NCBI GenBank assembly: GCA_964414835.1
Contig: CAYPWY010000029.1
Span: forward strand, 1 to 24,576
Direction of reading: 5' to 3'
Length of the DNA stretch: 24,576 nucleotides
From: Eshraghiella sp964414835
Lineage (GTDB): Bacteria > Bacillota > Clostridia > Lachnospirales > Lachnospiraceae
Shown here in pieces: positions 1 to 7,817 of the stretch. The notes under the pieces are model-generated. The model saw nothing but the letters and a program-made list of their open reading frames with translations, made no database searches and was not told the DNA's origin. The position numbers were made by a program, and so were the translations under genes. Each line of letters starts with the position of its first letter. The first letter of the stretch is position 1.

Positions 1-2
1 GA

Positions 3-869
3 CATCTTTCACACGGCTCACCTGTCAATATGTGAGGTAAATATTTTAACTGTGTACCTTATGGAGTCAATGACGAAGGATTTATAGATTATGATGAAGT
101 CCTTAAGACTGCCAAGGAGTGCAAGCCTAAGATGATACTTGCGGGAGCAAGCGCATATGCCAGAAAAATAGATTTCAAGAAATTCAGAGAGATTGCCGAT
201 GAGGTTGGCGCAATACTTATGGTGGATATGGCGCATATCGCAGGACTTGTGGCAGGAGGACAGCATATGAGCCCGATTCCTTATGCAGATGTTGTCACAA
301 CAACTACACATAAGACCTTGAGAGGACCACGAGGCGGAATGATTCTCTGCAATCAGGAGGCAGCGGACAGATTTAATTTTAATAAGGCTATTTTTCCTGG
401 CATACAGGGAGGCCCGCTTATGCATGTTATTGCAGCCAAGGCCGTATGCTTCAAGGAAGCCCTTGACCCAAGCTTTAAGGTATATGCCAAAAATATCATT
501 GATAATGCACAGACACTTTCCGCAGGGCTTATTGAGAGAGGCTTCAACATAGTGTCAGGCGGAACAGATAACCATCTTATGCTGGTTGATTTAAGAAGCA
601 AGGGAGTTACAGGTAAGGCGACGGAGAAGCTTCTGGACACCGTCAATATCACATGTAATAAGAATGCGATACCTAATGACCCTGAGAAGCCGTTTACTAC
701 CAGCGGCATCAGACTGGGAACTGCGGCAGTTACAACAAGAGGCTTTACTACGGCGGATATGACACAGGTTGCTGAGGCTATATCACTTGCCGTTACGGAT
801 GATGAGGCTAAGAAAGCACAGGCAATGGAGATTGTCAAATCTCTAACGGATACACATCCACTTTACTAA
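3..869 (+). CDS. glyA: Serine hydroxymethyltransferase, 5' end outside window, with an in-frame TGA
   Basis: PLP enzyme that interconverts serine and glycine while charging tetrahydrofolate with a one-carbon unit, in the cytoplasm. The translation reads HLSHGSPVNM, then TGA at 33-35, then GKYFNCVPYGVND and onward without another stop to TAA at 867-869. The family has Ser at the TGA position (NFSGK or NMSGK), so one C-to-G change turns TCA into TGA. Downstream conserved blocks are intact: VDMAHIAGLVAGG, TTTTHKTLRGPRGG with the PLP lysine at 312-314, FPGIQGGPLMHVIA, VSGGTDNHLMLVDL and TSGIRLGTAAVTTRGF. The C-terminus is at the usual place. The otherwise conserved sequence suggests either a base error in the assembly or a very recent nonsense mutation. 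The first ATG after the TGA is at 132, too late to give a working enzyme. Family assignment is very secure; whether the gene is functional is open. Confidence 0.9.
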
Positions 870-880
870 GAAGAATTTCA

Positions 881-907
881 GGCGGGAGCTCCATCAGAGT
901 TCCCGCC
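881..907. terminator. Shared terminator hairpin between glyA and the convergent membrane gene
   Basis: GGCGGGAGCTC at 881-891 pairs with GAGTTCCCGCC at 897-907 through one G-U pair, leaving a five-base loop (CATCA). It lies between the stop of glyA (869) and the stop of the convergent gene (911), so it can serve both strands. The T-tract on the plus strand is short (TTGTTAAACC), so termination may be partial. Confidence 0.5.
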
Positions 908-910
908 TTG

Positions 911-1324
911 TTAAACCTTATGATGTCGTGCTGCGGTTTCGGGACAGAGCATTTTTTCATATATAAGTCCCACAACGAACCATACCGGTAGATAATCAAG
1001 GCGCACTACGCCTTTTATATTAAGTTTTGCTTTGGAGTAATCCCAAGGGCAGCAGTTTCTTTTTTTCAGAAAAGAGCCTGAGAAAAATTCGGTTGCAAAT
1101 ATGCATAGTGAATATATTATGCCTCGGCTTACAGTATTTCTCTTATGGCTGCACAGCTTGTGGCTTAAAGGCTCAATTATTACTGCGGTTGCATAAATTG
1201 GGAACATCCATATAGAGGTATTGCTGGTAAGTTTTTTGTCTTTGCGCAGTGCGGAGCCGATACCGGTCCAGAATACCTCCATACACCAACCGGTAAGACC
1301 GCACATAAGATATTTTTTAATCAT
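911..1324 (-). CDS. Small membrane protein, putative ABC-transporter type IV (CmpB-like) family
   Basis: This 137-residue protein has several hydrophobic segments. Its pattern matches the short 'putative ABC-transporter type IV' family (PF06541) common in Clostridia: CGLTGWCMEVFWTGI near the N-terminus, then WMFPIYATAVIIEPL, a segment ending ATEFFSGSFL, the WDYSKAKLNIKGVVRLD block, and a last hydrophobic stretch (LPVWFVVGLIYEK). The WDYS...NIKG...LD block is the most diagnostic part. No transport substrate is known from sequence, and no ATPase or partner gene is nearby. The start at 1324 has no clear Shine-Dalgarno; a second Met lies six codons later. A TACAAT box (minus strand, 1331-1336) lies so close to the ATG that a leaderless message is possible. 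It converges with glyA and diverges from the methyltransferase gene. Existence is likely; function is only a family label. Confidence 0.7.
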   Translation of the reverse strand: MIKKYLMCGLTGWCMEVFWTGIGSALRKDKKLTSNTSIWMFPIYATAVIIEPLSHKLCSHKRNTVSRGIIYSLCIFATEFFSGSFLKKRNCCPWDYSKAKLNIKGVVRLDYLPVWFVVGLIYEKMLCPETAARHHKV

Positions 1325-1331
1325 ACGAATA

Positions 1332-1359
1332 TTGTACCAAATTAGTACGGATTTATACT
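1332..1359 (+). promoter_or_regulatory. Probable promoter of the rlmI-type gene
   Basis: TTGTAC at 1332-1337 and TATACT at 1354-1359 are separated by 16 bases and lie just upstream of the ribosome binding site at 1367-1373. The -35 box overlaps a TACAAT box for the divergent gene on the minus strand, so the two promoters may compete. Confidence 0.4.
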
Positions 1360-1379
1360 ATACATTAAGGTGGTTTTAT

Positions 1380-2576
1380 ATGGCAGCAGTTGTTATTAAA
1401 AAAGGTGAAGGACGCAGTTTTAAAGCAGGCGGACTTTGGATTTATGATAATGAAATTGACAAAACCGAAGGCGGTTTTGAAAACGGAGATATAGTTGATG
1501 TAATTGATTTTGACGGTTATTTTTTGGGAAAAGGTTTTATCAATACTAATTCCAAAATAACAGTGAGAGTTATGACAAGACATAAGGATGTAATTGTTGA
1601 CAGAGCATACATTGATAAGCTTGTAAAGGCAGCGGTAAAATACAGAATGGACACAGTGGACACTTCATCATGCAGGCTCATTTTCGGAGAGGCAGATGGT
1701 TTTCCGGGATTTGTGGCGGATAAATTCAATGATGTCCTTGTGGTTGAATCTCTTGCCCTTGGAATTGACAGAATGAAGCAGGATATAATCGAGAGCCTTA
1801 AGGCGGAGCTGTCTGCCAATGGAATGAATATCCGTGGGGTGTACGAAAGAAGCGATGCCAAGGTCAGGCTTCAGGAAGGAATGGAAAGAATCAAGGGGTT
1901 TATAGGCAATCCTTTTGACACAAAGGTTGAGATTGAGGAAAACGGCGTCAGATATATTGTGGATGTGAAGGAAGGACAAAAGACAGGATTTTTCCTTGAC
2001 CAGAAATACAACAGGGCGGCAGTGGCAAGGCTTTGCAGAAATGCACAGGTGTTGGACTGCTTTACGCATACAGGTTCCTTTGCGCTTAATGCGGCATTGG
2101 GCGGAGCAAAGTCGGTTCTCGGTGTTGATGCGTCGGAGCTTGGCGTGGAGCAGGCAAGGGAGAATGCAAGGTTGAATGGTGTTGAAAACATAACAGAATT
2201 CGTGTGCTGTGATGTGTTTGAGCTTTTGCCGGAGCTTGTGGAGGAAGGCAGACTGTTCGATATGGTAATTCTTGACCCGCCTGCATTTACCAAATCAAGG
2301 AATTCCGTAAAAAATGCCGTGAAGGGTTATCGTGAAATCAATATAAAAGGAATGAAGCTTGTTAAAAACGGAGGTTATCTTGCAACCTGCTCATGTTCCC
2401 ATTTTATGGAGCAGGAGCTTTTCGCAAAGACAATTGCAGAGGCGGCGAGAAGTGCCCGCAAAAGGCTGCGGCAGGTGGAATTCAGGACACAATCACCTGA
2501 CCACCCGATATTATGGGCGGCAGATGAATCGTATTATTTGAAATTTTATATTTTTCAGGTGATTGATGAGAGATAA
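1380..2576 (+). CDS. rlmI: Class I SAM-dependent rRNA (cytosine-C5) methyltransferase, RlmI family
   Basis: Methylates a cytosine in 23S rRNA (C1962 in E. coli for RlmI). The start chosen is ATG 1380, preceded by AAGGTGG at 1367-1373 with a six-base spacer; the frame is open further upstream but without a better start. The resulting 398 residues match the family's usual length of about 396. An N-terminal PUA-like RNA-binding domain (about 1-75, with GGLWIYDNEI) precedes a Rossmann methyltransferase domain. That domain has the SAM motif LDCFTHTGSFALNAA (about 225-239), DPPAFTK (299-305) and the motif VI block ATCSCSHF with Cys337 and Cys339, the region that holds the catalytic cysteine in m5C enzymes. 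The stop codon (2574-2576) abuts the stop of the convergent gene with no spacer. The family is secure; the exact target base is inferred. Confidence 0.9.
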   Translation: MAAVVIKKGEGRSFKAGGLWIYDNEIDKTEGGFENGDIVDVIDFDGYFLGKGFINTNSKITVRVMTRHKDVIVDRAYIDKLVKAAVKYRMDTVDTSSCRLIFGEADGFPGFVADKFNDVLVVESLALGIDRMKQDIIESLKAELSANGMNIRGVYERSDAKVRLQEGMERIKGFIGNPFDTKVEIEENGVRYIVDVKEGQKTGFFLDQKYNRAAVARLCRNAQVLDCFTHTGSFALNAALGGAKSVLGVDASELGVEQARENARLNGVENITEFVCCDVFELLPELVEEGRLFDMVILDPPAFTKSRNSVKNAVKGYREINIKGMKLVKNGGYLATCSCSHFMEQELFAKTIAEAARSARKRLRQVEFRTQSPDHPILWAADESYYLKFYIFQVIDER

Positions 2577-3581
2577 TTATTGCTGCTGTATATAAAATGT
2601 CTGTATATCTGTTCCGTTGTATGTCTCTGTGCGGTACAGAGTTATATCTCCGTACAACTGAAAAAAAGTATAGCGGGATGTGCAGGAGATGGAGGATATG
2701 TCGCCTTCCATAACAAGGGTTTTACCAGAACCATCACTATTCATCCGTTTCAGACAATGGCTTTGCCCCTCAATCTGATAATATATGATACCATTATATA
2801 CATTATATAAAACACATTTTTCGGTTGATAATACGGAACGCTGAAATGTGTTCAGATTGACTTTGGTCAGAGCATAATTGTTGTCAAGGTCTATGTAGTA
2901 CAGTTCATTGTCTACAATATTTGCCATATAGGTATTGCCATCCATATAAAGTGCATTAGTGTTGTTATTAAGATTCAGAACATAAACTGAATGATTCTCA
3001 GTATTGTTTGAGTAATACAGGTTGCCGTTGTAAACACTGGCAGTAGGATAGCTGTGGCTGCTGACAACCTTTTGGTCTGCCCCGCGGATATTCATGGAGC
3101 TTGTGGTAGTCTCACTGCCGTCATTTACGTTATACACAAGGGTGCTGCCTGTAAGTGACAGGCTTGAAGAATAGTTGTCGCTTAAAGTGCTTTTGTGGCT
3201 TCCGTCCTGTCTGCAGCGGATTATACCAAACAAATCGCTTTTGAAGATAACGGTGATGTCGTTGCCTGTACCGTTATCTCTTATATAATATACATATTTG
3301 CCTGCTGCATTGATGTAAGAAGCGCTGTCGTCCGATATGCATTTTATATCGGAGCAGTCAGAATCCATGGAATATAGCCTGCCACCGTCATATGGGTTGG
3401 AAAAGAAGATTGTGCTGCCGGCTTCACAAAAAAGACCGCCGCTGTTAAGATTGCCTGCAGTATTTCCGATGGTGTCGGGAGCGTTGTAAGGTATTCTGTT
3501 GGATAGAACATTTGCAATTATCATAACAACAGCAATACAAGCTATTATGCCGGGTATGATAAAACGTAAGGCTTTTTTCAT
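2577..3581 (-). CDS. Membrane-anchored DUF5050-like beta-propeller protein
   Basis: A protein of 334 residues with a short basic N-terminus and one transmembrane segment (about residues 6-27), which would place the rest outside the cell. The remainder is a series of imperfect repeats with the pattern 'YY-D--N-Y-L-K-N/S-DG', for example LYYSNNTENHSVYVLNL, ELYYIDLDNNYALTKVNL and IIYYQIEGQSHCLKRM. This is the hallmark of DUF5050, a predicted beta-propeller fold found in many Clostridia surface proteins. No catalytic motif is visible. The start has a good ribosome binding site (AAAGGCGG, about nine bases upstream) and a convincing upstream promoter. Its stop directly abuts that of the rRNA methyltransferase, with no terminator between. 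A binding or structural role at the surface is inference only. Confidence 0.8.
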   Translation of the reverse strand: MKKALRFIIPGIIACIAVVMIIANVLSNRIPYNAPDTIGNTAGNLNSGGLFCEAGSTIFFSNPYDGGRLYSMDSDCSDIKCISDDSASYINAAGKYVYYIRDNGTGNDITVIFKSDLFGIIRCRQDGSHKSTLSDNYSSSLSLTGSTLVYNVNDGSETTTSSMNIRGADQKVVSSHSYPTASVYNGNLYYSNNTENHSVYVLNLNNNTNALYMDGNTYMANIVDNELYYIDLDNNYALTKVNLNTFQRSVLSTEKCVLYNVYNGIIYYQIEGQSHCLKRMNSDGSGKTLVMEGDISSISCTSRYTFFQLYGDITLYRTETYNGTDIQTFYIQQQ

Positions 3582-3615
3582 TGAACTCTGCCGCCTTTAT
3601 TAATTTACTGAATAC

Positions 3616-3644
3616 ATTATCTGATAATTTTACATAATTTTCAA
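3616..3644 (-). promoter_or_regulatory. Promoter of the DUF5050-like gene
   Basis: On the minus strand, TTGAAA (3639-3644) and GATAAT (3616-3621) are 17 bases apart, about 35 bases upstream of the start codon at 3581. This fits a vegetative sigma-A promoter. Confidence 0.55.
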
Positions 3645-3662
3645 GCAAAATATACATTAATG

Positions 3663-3671
3663 TGATATAAT
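3663..3671 (+). promoter_or_regulatory. Extended -10 promoter, distal, for the pheA operon
   Basis: TGA-TATAAT (TGn extended -10; TATAAT at 3666-3671). No good -35 box lies 16-18 bases upstream, which extended -10 promoters can tolerate. Transcripts from here would carry the hairpin element as a leader. Confidence 0.35.
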
Positions 3672-3774
3672 GAGCGCAAGCGAGCGGGAGCAGGCGACAG
3701 CCTATTCATCGCCAGCGGCGAATGTCGATTACGATTAGCTGCAAAGCAGCAGTAAGAATCGAAGATGTGAATCG

Positions 3775-3783
3775 TGATATACT
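3775..3783 (+). promoter_or_regulatory. Extended -10 promoter, proximal, for the pheA operon
   Basis: TGA-TATACT (TATACT at 3778-3783), in the downstream copy of the 12-bp direct repeat and about 30 bases before the pheA start. A transcript from here would skip the hairpin element and have a short leader. Confidence 0.35.
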
Positions 3784-3814
3784 GATTATATGATTAGAAT
3801 GGAGAGAAAAAGTT

Positions 3815-4951
3815 ATGTTCGTAGATTTACAAGAGTCGAGAAATCAGATTGACGAGATAGATTCCCGGATAGTGGAATTATTTGAAAAAAGAATGATTGT
3901 CGCAGGTAATGTGGCAGACTATAAGATGGCAACAGGAAAGGCTGTTTTTGATAAAGAGCGTGAGGAAAGCAAAATAAAAAAGCTTGTTGATATGACTGAG
4001 GATAATTTTAACAAGAAGTGTGTGGCAGAGCTTTTTACGCAGATTATGGCTATGAGCCGTAAGCTGCAGTATGGTAAGCTGGAAAGCAGAAAAGAGGATT
4101 CCAAGCTTGAACCATACAATGTTATAGACAGTGTTCCGTGTGATGGCGTGAAAGTTGTTTATCAGGGAGTTCCGGGGGCATACAGCCATGAGGCGATGAT
4201 TAACTTTTTCGGAAAAGGCGTGGATTGTATCAATGTTGATACCTTTCGTGATGCAATGGATAAAGTCCGCAGCGGACAGGCAGATTACGCTGTAATACCT
4301 ATTGATAATTCTTCAGCAGGAATGGTAAGCGATACATATGATTTGCTGCAGGAATACAATAATTATATAGTTGCCGAGACGTTTGTGAGGGTCAACCATT
4401 GTCTTCTTGTTAAGCCGGGAACGGACATCAGTAAGATTAGGAAGGTATATTCACATCCGCAGGCTCTTATGCAATGTGCAAAATACCTTGACGGACACAG
4501 GGAATGGCAGCGTGAGCAGTATCTAAACACTGCTATGAGTGCCCGGAAGGTAGCGGACGAAGACGATTACACTCAGGCGGCAATCGGTTCACGGAACTGT
4601 GCAGATGAATACGGTCTTCAGGTTGCGGCGGAGGGTATTAATTCAGCTAATTCCAACACAACCAGATTTGTAATTGTAAGCAGCCGCAGGGCTTTTGTTA
4701 AGGATGCGGGCAAGGTAAGCATCTGCTTTGAGATTGCACACAAAGCAGGAAGTCTGTATAACGCCATATCCCACATTATGTTTAACGGGCTGAATATGAC
4801 CAAAATCGAGTCCAGACCAATAGCCGAGCATAACTGGGAGTTCAGGTTTTTTGTTGATTTTGAAGGAAATCTTGCCGATGCCGGAGTGAGAAACGCACTT
4901 CGAGGTATCTGCGAGGAATCCAATGCATTTAAGCTGTTAGGCAATTATTAA
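3815..4951 (+). CDS. pheA: Bifunctional chorismate mutase / prephenate dehydratase (P-protein)
   Basis: Converts chorismate to prephenate and prephenate to phenylpyruvate, the committed route to phenylalanine. The 378 residues carry three domains in the usual order. First is an AroQ chorismate mutase (about 1-90: RNQIDEIDSRIVELFEKRM). Second is a prephenate dehydratase (about 108-292: VYQGVPGAYSHEA, SGQADYAVIPIDNSSAG) with the catalytic Thr-Arg-Phe at 283-285. Third is a C-terminal ACT domain (about 300-378) with the phenylalanine-binding ESRP motif at 332-335, so feedback inhibition is expected. ATG 3815 is preceded by GGAGAG at 3801-3806. It is the first gene of an operon; the next gene starts 12 bases after its stop. 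No T-box or attenuator peptide rich in Phe codons was seen upstream. Confidence 0.95.
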   Translation: MFVDLQESRNQIDEIDSRIVELFEKRMIVAGNVADYKMATGKAVFDKEREESKIKKLVDMTEDNFNKKCVAELFTQIMAMSRKLQYGKLESRKEDSKLEPYNVIDSVPCDGVKVVYQGVPGAYSHEAMINFFGKGVDCINVDTFRDAMDKVRSGQADYAVIPIDNSSAGMVSDTYDLLQEYNNYIVAETFVRVNHCLLVKPGTDISKIRKVYSHPQALMQCAKYLDGHREWQREQYLNTAMSARKVADEDDYTQAAIGSRNCADEYGLQVAAEGINSANSNTTRFVIVSSRRAFVKDAGKVSICFEIAHKAGSLYNAISHIMFNGLNMTKIESRPIAEHNWEFRFFVDFEGNLADAGVRNALRGICEESNAFKLLGNY

Positions 4952-4962
4952 GAGGTATAACA

Positions 4963-6261
4963 ATGAAGATAACTGAACTTATATTATATAATAATATAGA
5001 CTGCTATGATAACCTGCTTCTCATAGAACAGCTTATGGACTGTACTATGGACAAGCCGGAGAATGCACGGCAGGCTGCCGCCGGATGTGTAAGCGGGATT
5101 CTTCAGGTGGCTGAGAAAATGGGATTTAAAGGAAATATCTGGCATGATTATCTGGCGTATTCTCTTGCATATTGTGAAAATGCTTTCAGTGTGTCATGCG
5201 AGCGCAGAGGCTATATTGAAGGCGGAATAAACCGTGGGGCAAAGCATGATTTTAAGGTTTTTATAAAACTGTTCGGAGCTGATTTACAGGCTATCGACGA
5301 AAGGTATGGCACATGCCTTTCAATACTGCTTGATTTTGAAAACAATAATGAGCAGGAAAAATATTTTAACAAAAGAATAAGGAACAAAATAATCAGCCTT
5401 GCGCAATGTCTGGCAAAGGCAGCTGATGTGGATGAATTTTTTGATATAATGTGCAGCTTCTATAAAGAGGTGGGAGTAGGCAAATACGGAATGTTCAAGG
5501 CATTCAGACTCGGAAGTGATAACGGACAGGTTGTAATCAATCCGGTAGTCAGTGTTGAACATATCTATATCAATGATATTATAGGTTATGAGATTCAGAA
5601 AAAGAAGCTTCTGGATAACACAGAAGCATTTCTGCGTGGCGGGAAAGCTAATAATGTATTGCTTTTCGGCGACAGCGGAACCGGCAAATCATCCAGCATC
5701 AAGGCGATACTTAACGAATATTATGATGATGGTTTGAGAATGATTGAAGTATACAAGCATCAGTTTAAGGACTTGTCGGCAGTAATCAATCAAATCAAGG
5801 ACCGCAATTACAAATTCATTATATATATGGACGATTTATCCTTTGAAGAATTTGAGATAGAATATAAATTCCTGAAAGCTGTTATAGAAGGAGGACTTGA
5901 GAAAAAGCCTGACAATGTGCTTATATATGCCACATCAAACAGAAGGCATCTTGTCAGGGAAAAATATTCCGACAAAGAAGAACGGGATGATGATTTGCAT
6001 TCAAGAGACACTGTTCAGGAGAAGCTTTCGCTTGCTGCCCGTTTCGGGGTTTCGATTTACTACGGTTCACCTGATAAAAAAGAGTTTACACAGATAGTAA
6101 AAGGGCTTGCAAAGAGGAATAATATTGATATTGACGAGGAAACACTTCTTCTTGAGGCTAATAGGTGGGAGCTTTCCCATGGCGGACTTTCAGGAAGAAC
6201 GGCTGAGCAGTTCATCAATTACCTGTCATATACATTGAATAACAATAATGCAATGAAATAA
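4963..6261 (+). CDS. DUF815-family AAA+ ATPase
   Basis: P-loop ATPase of 432 residues. The C-terminal half holds the nucleotide-binding core: Walker A GDSGTGKS at 236-243, Walker B FIIYMDDLSF with Asp290-Asp291, a sensor-1-like ATSNRRHLV, and a sensor-2 region with the family's LSGRTAEQFI near the C-terminus. The N-terminal about 200 residues are helical and variable. The sequence FGDSGTGKSSSIKAIL and the HLVREKYSD block are typical of DUF815 (PF05673). Its biological role is not established; it is often described only as a predicted ATPase of the DnaA/ClpX-like group. It lies 12 bases after pheA and 17 before the ppx-like gene, so it is cotranscribed with polyphosphate metabolism genes. A link to polyphosphate is inference from position. 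Confidence 0.85.
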   Translation: MKITELILYNNIDCYDNLLLIEQLMDCTMDKPENARQAAAGCVSGILQVAEKMGFKGNIWHDYLAYSLAYCENAFSVSCERRGYIEGGINRGAKHDFKVFIKLFGADLQAIDERYGTCLSILLDFENNNEQEKYFNKRIRNKIISLAQCLAKAADVDEFFDIMCSFYKEVGVGKYGMFKAFRLGSDNGQVVINPVVSVEHIYINDIIGYEIQKKKLLDNTEAFLRGGKANNVLLFGDSGTGKSSSIKAILNEYYDDGLRMIEVYKHQFKDLSAVINQIKDRNYKFIIYMDDLSFEEFEIEYKFLKAVIEGGLEKKPDNVLIYATSNRRHLVREKYSDKEERDDDLHSRDTVQEKLSLAARFGVSIYYGSPDKKEFTQIVKGLAKRNNIDIDEETLLLEANRWELSHGGLSGRTAEQFINYLSYTLNNNNAMK

Positions 6262-6277
6262 AAAGGAGTGACATATA

Positions 6278-7804
6278 ATGGCGGTTACAACATTTGCGGC
6301 AATAGACATAGGCTCATATGAAGTGGAGATGGTCATCTATGAAATTTCGCCAAAGGGTATAAAACAGTTAGACCACATACATCATATTATTGCACTGGGA
6401 AGAGACACCTACAACAGTAAATCGGTAAGCTATGGACTGGTGGATGAGCTCTGTGAAGTTCTTTATGATTTTGTCAACAGAATGAAAACATACGATGTCA
6501 AAAATTACAGGGCAATAGCCACAAGCGCAATAAGAGAAGCACAGAATTCCGTAAATATACTGGACCGCATTAAAGTACGCACCGGATTCAAGGTTGAAAT
6601 ACTCAGCAATTCAGAACAGCGTCTTATAATGTATGAGGCAGTCGCTTCCAAGAAGGAAGGCTTTGGAAGGCTTATTGAAAAAGGTGTTGCGATGATGGAT
6701 GTGGGCTCAGGAAGTTCGCAGGTTTCCCTTTTTGATAACGGTTCCCTTGTAACCACACAGAATGTGCAGCTGGGAGCGCTGCGCGTCAACGAGATAATCG
6801 ACAATCTTGCCCAGAGCGCCACTGCAAGTCTTTCCATAATGGAGGAATACATTGATACGGAGATTGAGGTACTGAAAAATCTTTTTATCAAAGAAAGAAA
6901 AATAGAATGTCTTATTGCCGTCGGAGATAACATAAATTGGTTTATAAGCAGACTTGGTGAAAATCAGCCCCGTGAATATTACAGTCGTGACGAATTTATG
7001 GATGTGTATCATAAACTATATTTTGTGGGCAATATAGGAGACAAACTGGGAATGTCAGGCGAGCAGGCGGCAGTTGTTCTTCCCAGTATGATGATATATA
7101 AGAAAATCCTTGATGCAACGGAGGCACAGACACTGTGGATTCCGGGAGTAAGGCTTTGCGATGGAATGGCTGCAGAGTTTGCGCTAAAGGAGAAAAAAAT
7201 AGAAGTCTTCGACCATGATTTCAATAACGATATAATAGCCGCTGCCCGCAACATATCCAAACGTTATTCATGGAATAAGGACCATGTGAAATTTGTTGAA
7301 AAAAATGCGCTGGCAATATTTGATGCATGCAAAAAGCTCCACGCCCTCGGCAAAAGAGAACGCTTACTTTTGCAGATAGCCTGTACGCTTCATGACTGCG
7401 GACAGTATATAAGTATGTTAAAGCCGGCAGAATGTTCATACAATATTATAATGTCAACAGAGATTATAGGGCTGTCCCACCTTGAGAGAGAGATGGTAGC
7501 CAATATTGTCAAATACACTACTACGGATTTCAATGCCGACAATGAATTGTCAGGTGTTTTTAATGACGATACGATACTTACGGTTTCAAAGCTTACGGCA
7601 ATCATCAAAATAAGCAACGGACTGGACAGAGGGCATAAACAGAAATTTAAGAACACCAAATATGTTCTTAAAGACCGCGAGCTCCAGATTGTCACACAGA
7701 CCTATGAGGACATTACCCTTGAAAAAGGGATTACCTGCGGACAGGTATCGCTTTTTGAAGAGGTGTACGGATATAAGCCTGTTATAATACAGAAACGAAA
7801 ATAG
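6278..7804 (+). CDS. ppx: Ppx/GppA-family phosphatase with C-terminal HD domain
   Basis: The family hydrolyses polyphosphate or (p)ppGpp. The protein has 508 residues: an ASKHA-fold pair of domains (about 1-310) then an HD domain (about 320-500) with LHDCGQYI, His372-Asp373. Several signature positions differ from the canonical ones. The first phosphate loop is DIGSYEVEM (10-18) where the family has DIGSNS, and the second is DVGSGSSQV where DIGGGS is usual. The catalytic-glutamate region reads SNSEQRLIMY, with a Glu retained. AAGGAG lies about eight bases before ATG 6278. The gene is directly followed by ppk1; the ribosome binding site of ppk1 overlaps its stop. Pairing with polyphosphate kinase makes exopolyphosphatase the best guess. 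The changed loops leave open a pppGpp-binding or regulatory role instead. Confidence 0.85.
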   Translation: MAVTTFAAIDIGSYEVEMVIYEISPKGIKQLDHIHHIIALGRDTYNSKSVSYGLVDELCEVLYDFVNRMKTYDVKNYRAIATSAIREAQNSVNILDRIKVRTGFKVEILSNSEQRLIMYEAVASKKEGFGRLIEKGVAMMDVGSGSSQVSLFDNGSLVTTQNVQLGALRVNEIIDNLAQSATASLSIMEEYIDTEIEVLKNLFIKERKIECLIAVGDNINWFISRLGENQPREYYSRDEFMDVYHKLYFVGNIGDKLGMSGEQAAVVLPSMMIYKKILDATEAQTLWIPGVRLCDGMAAEFALKEKKIEVFDHDFNNDIIAAARNISKRYSWNKDHVKFVEKNALAIFDACKKLHALGKRERLLLQIACTLHDCGQYISMLKPAECSYNIIMSTEIIGLSHLEREMVANIVKYTTTDFNADNELSGVFNDDTILTVSKLTAIIKISNGLDRGHKQKFKNTKYVLKDRELQIVTQTYEDITLEKGITCGQVSLFEEVYGYKPVIIQKRK

Positions 7805-7817
7805 GGAGGTAAAGGAT

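Larger units (their letters stand above)
3662..3785 (+). repeat. GC-rich multi-hairpin element bounded by 12-bp direct repeats, upstream of pheA
   Basis: About 100 bases of GC-rich sequence sit in an AT-rich intergenic region between two near-identical 12-mers: GTGATATAATGA (3662-3673) and GTGATATACTGA (3774-3785). Between them lie compact hairpins: AGGC/GCCT (3692-3703), TCGCC/GGCGA (3709-3721), and GCTGC/GCAGC (3738-3750) nested inside TCGATT (3725-3730) and AATCGA (3757-3762). No open reading frame, T-box motif or riboswitch I know is visible. It resembles a small non-autonomous repeat element, or a structured leader between two promoters. Whether other copies exist in the genome cannot be seen here. 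Confidence 0.5.

Noticed and set aside
33..35. Selenocysteine at the glyA TGA
   Set aside because: The family has Ser at this non-catalytic position, no selenoprotein form is known to me, and a one-base change explains it.
1221..1379. Longer N-terminus for the rRNA methyltransferase
   Set aside because: The extra 53 residues overlap the divergent gene and promoter, do not resemble the family, and ATG 1380 has a strong ribosome binding site and gives the usual length.
3672..3814. T-box or phenylalanine attenuator before pheA
   Set aside because: No T-box core motif, no Phe-rich leader peptide and no terminator with T-tract; only compact hairpins are present.
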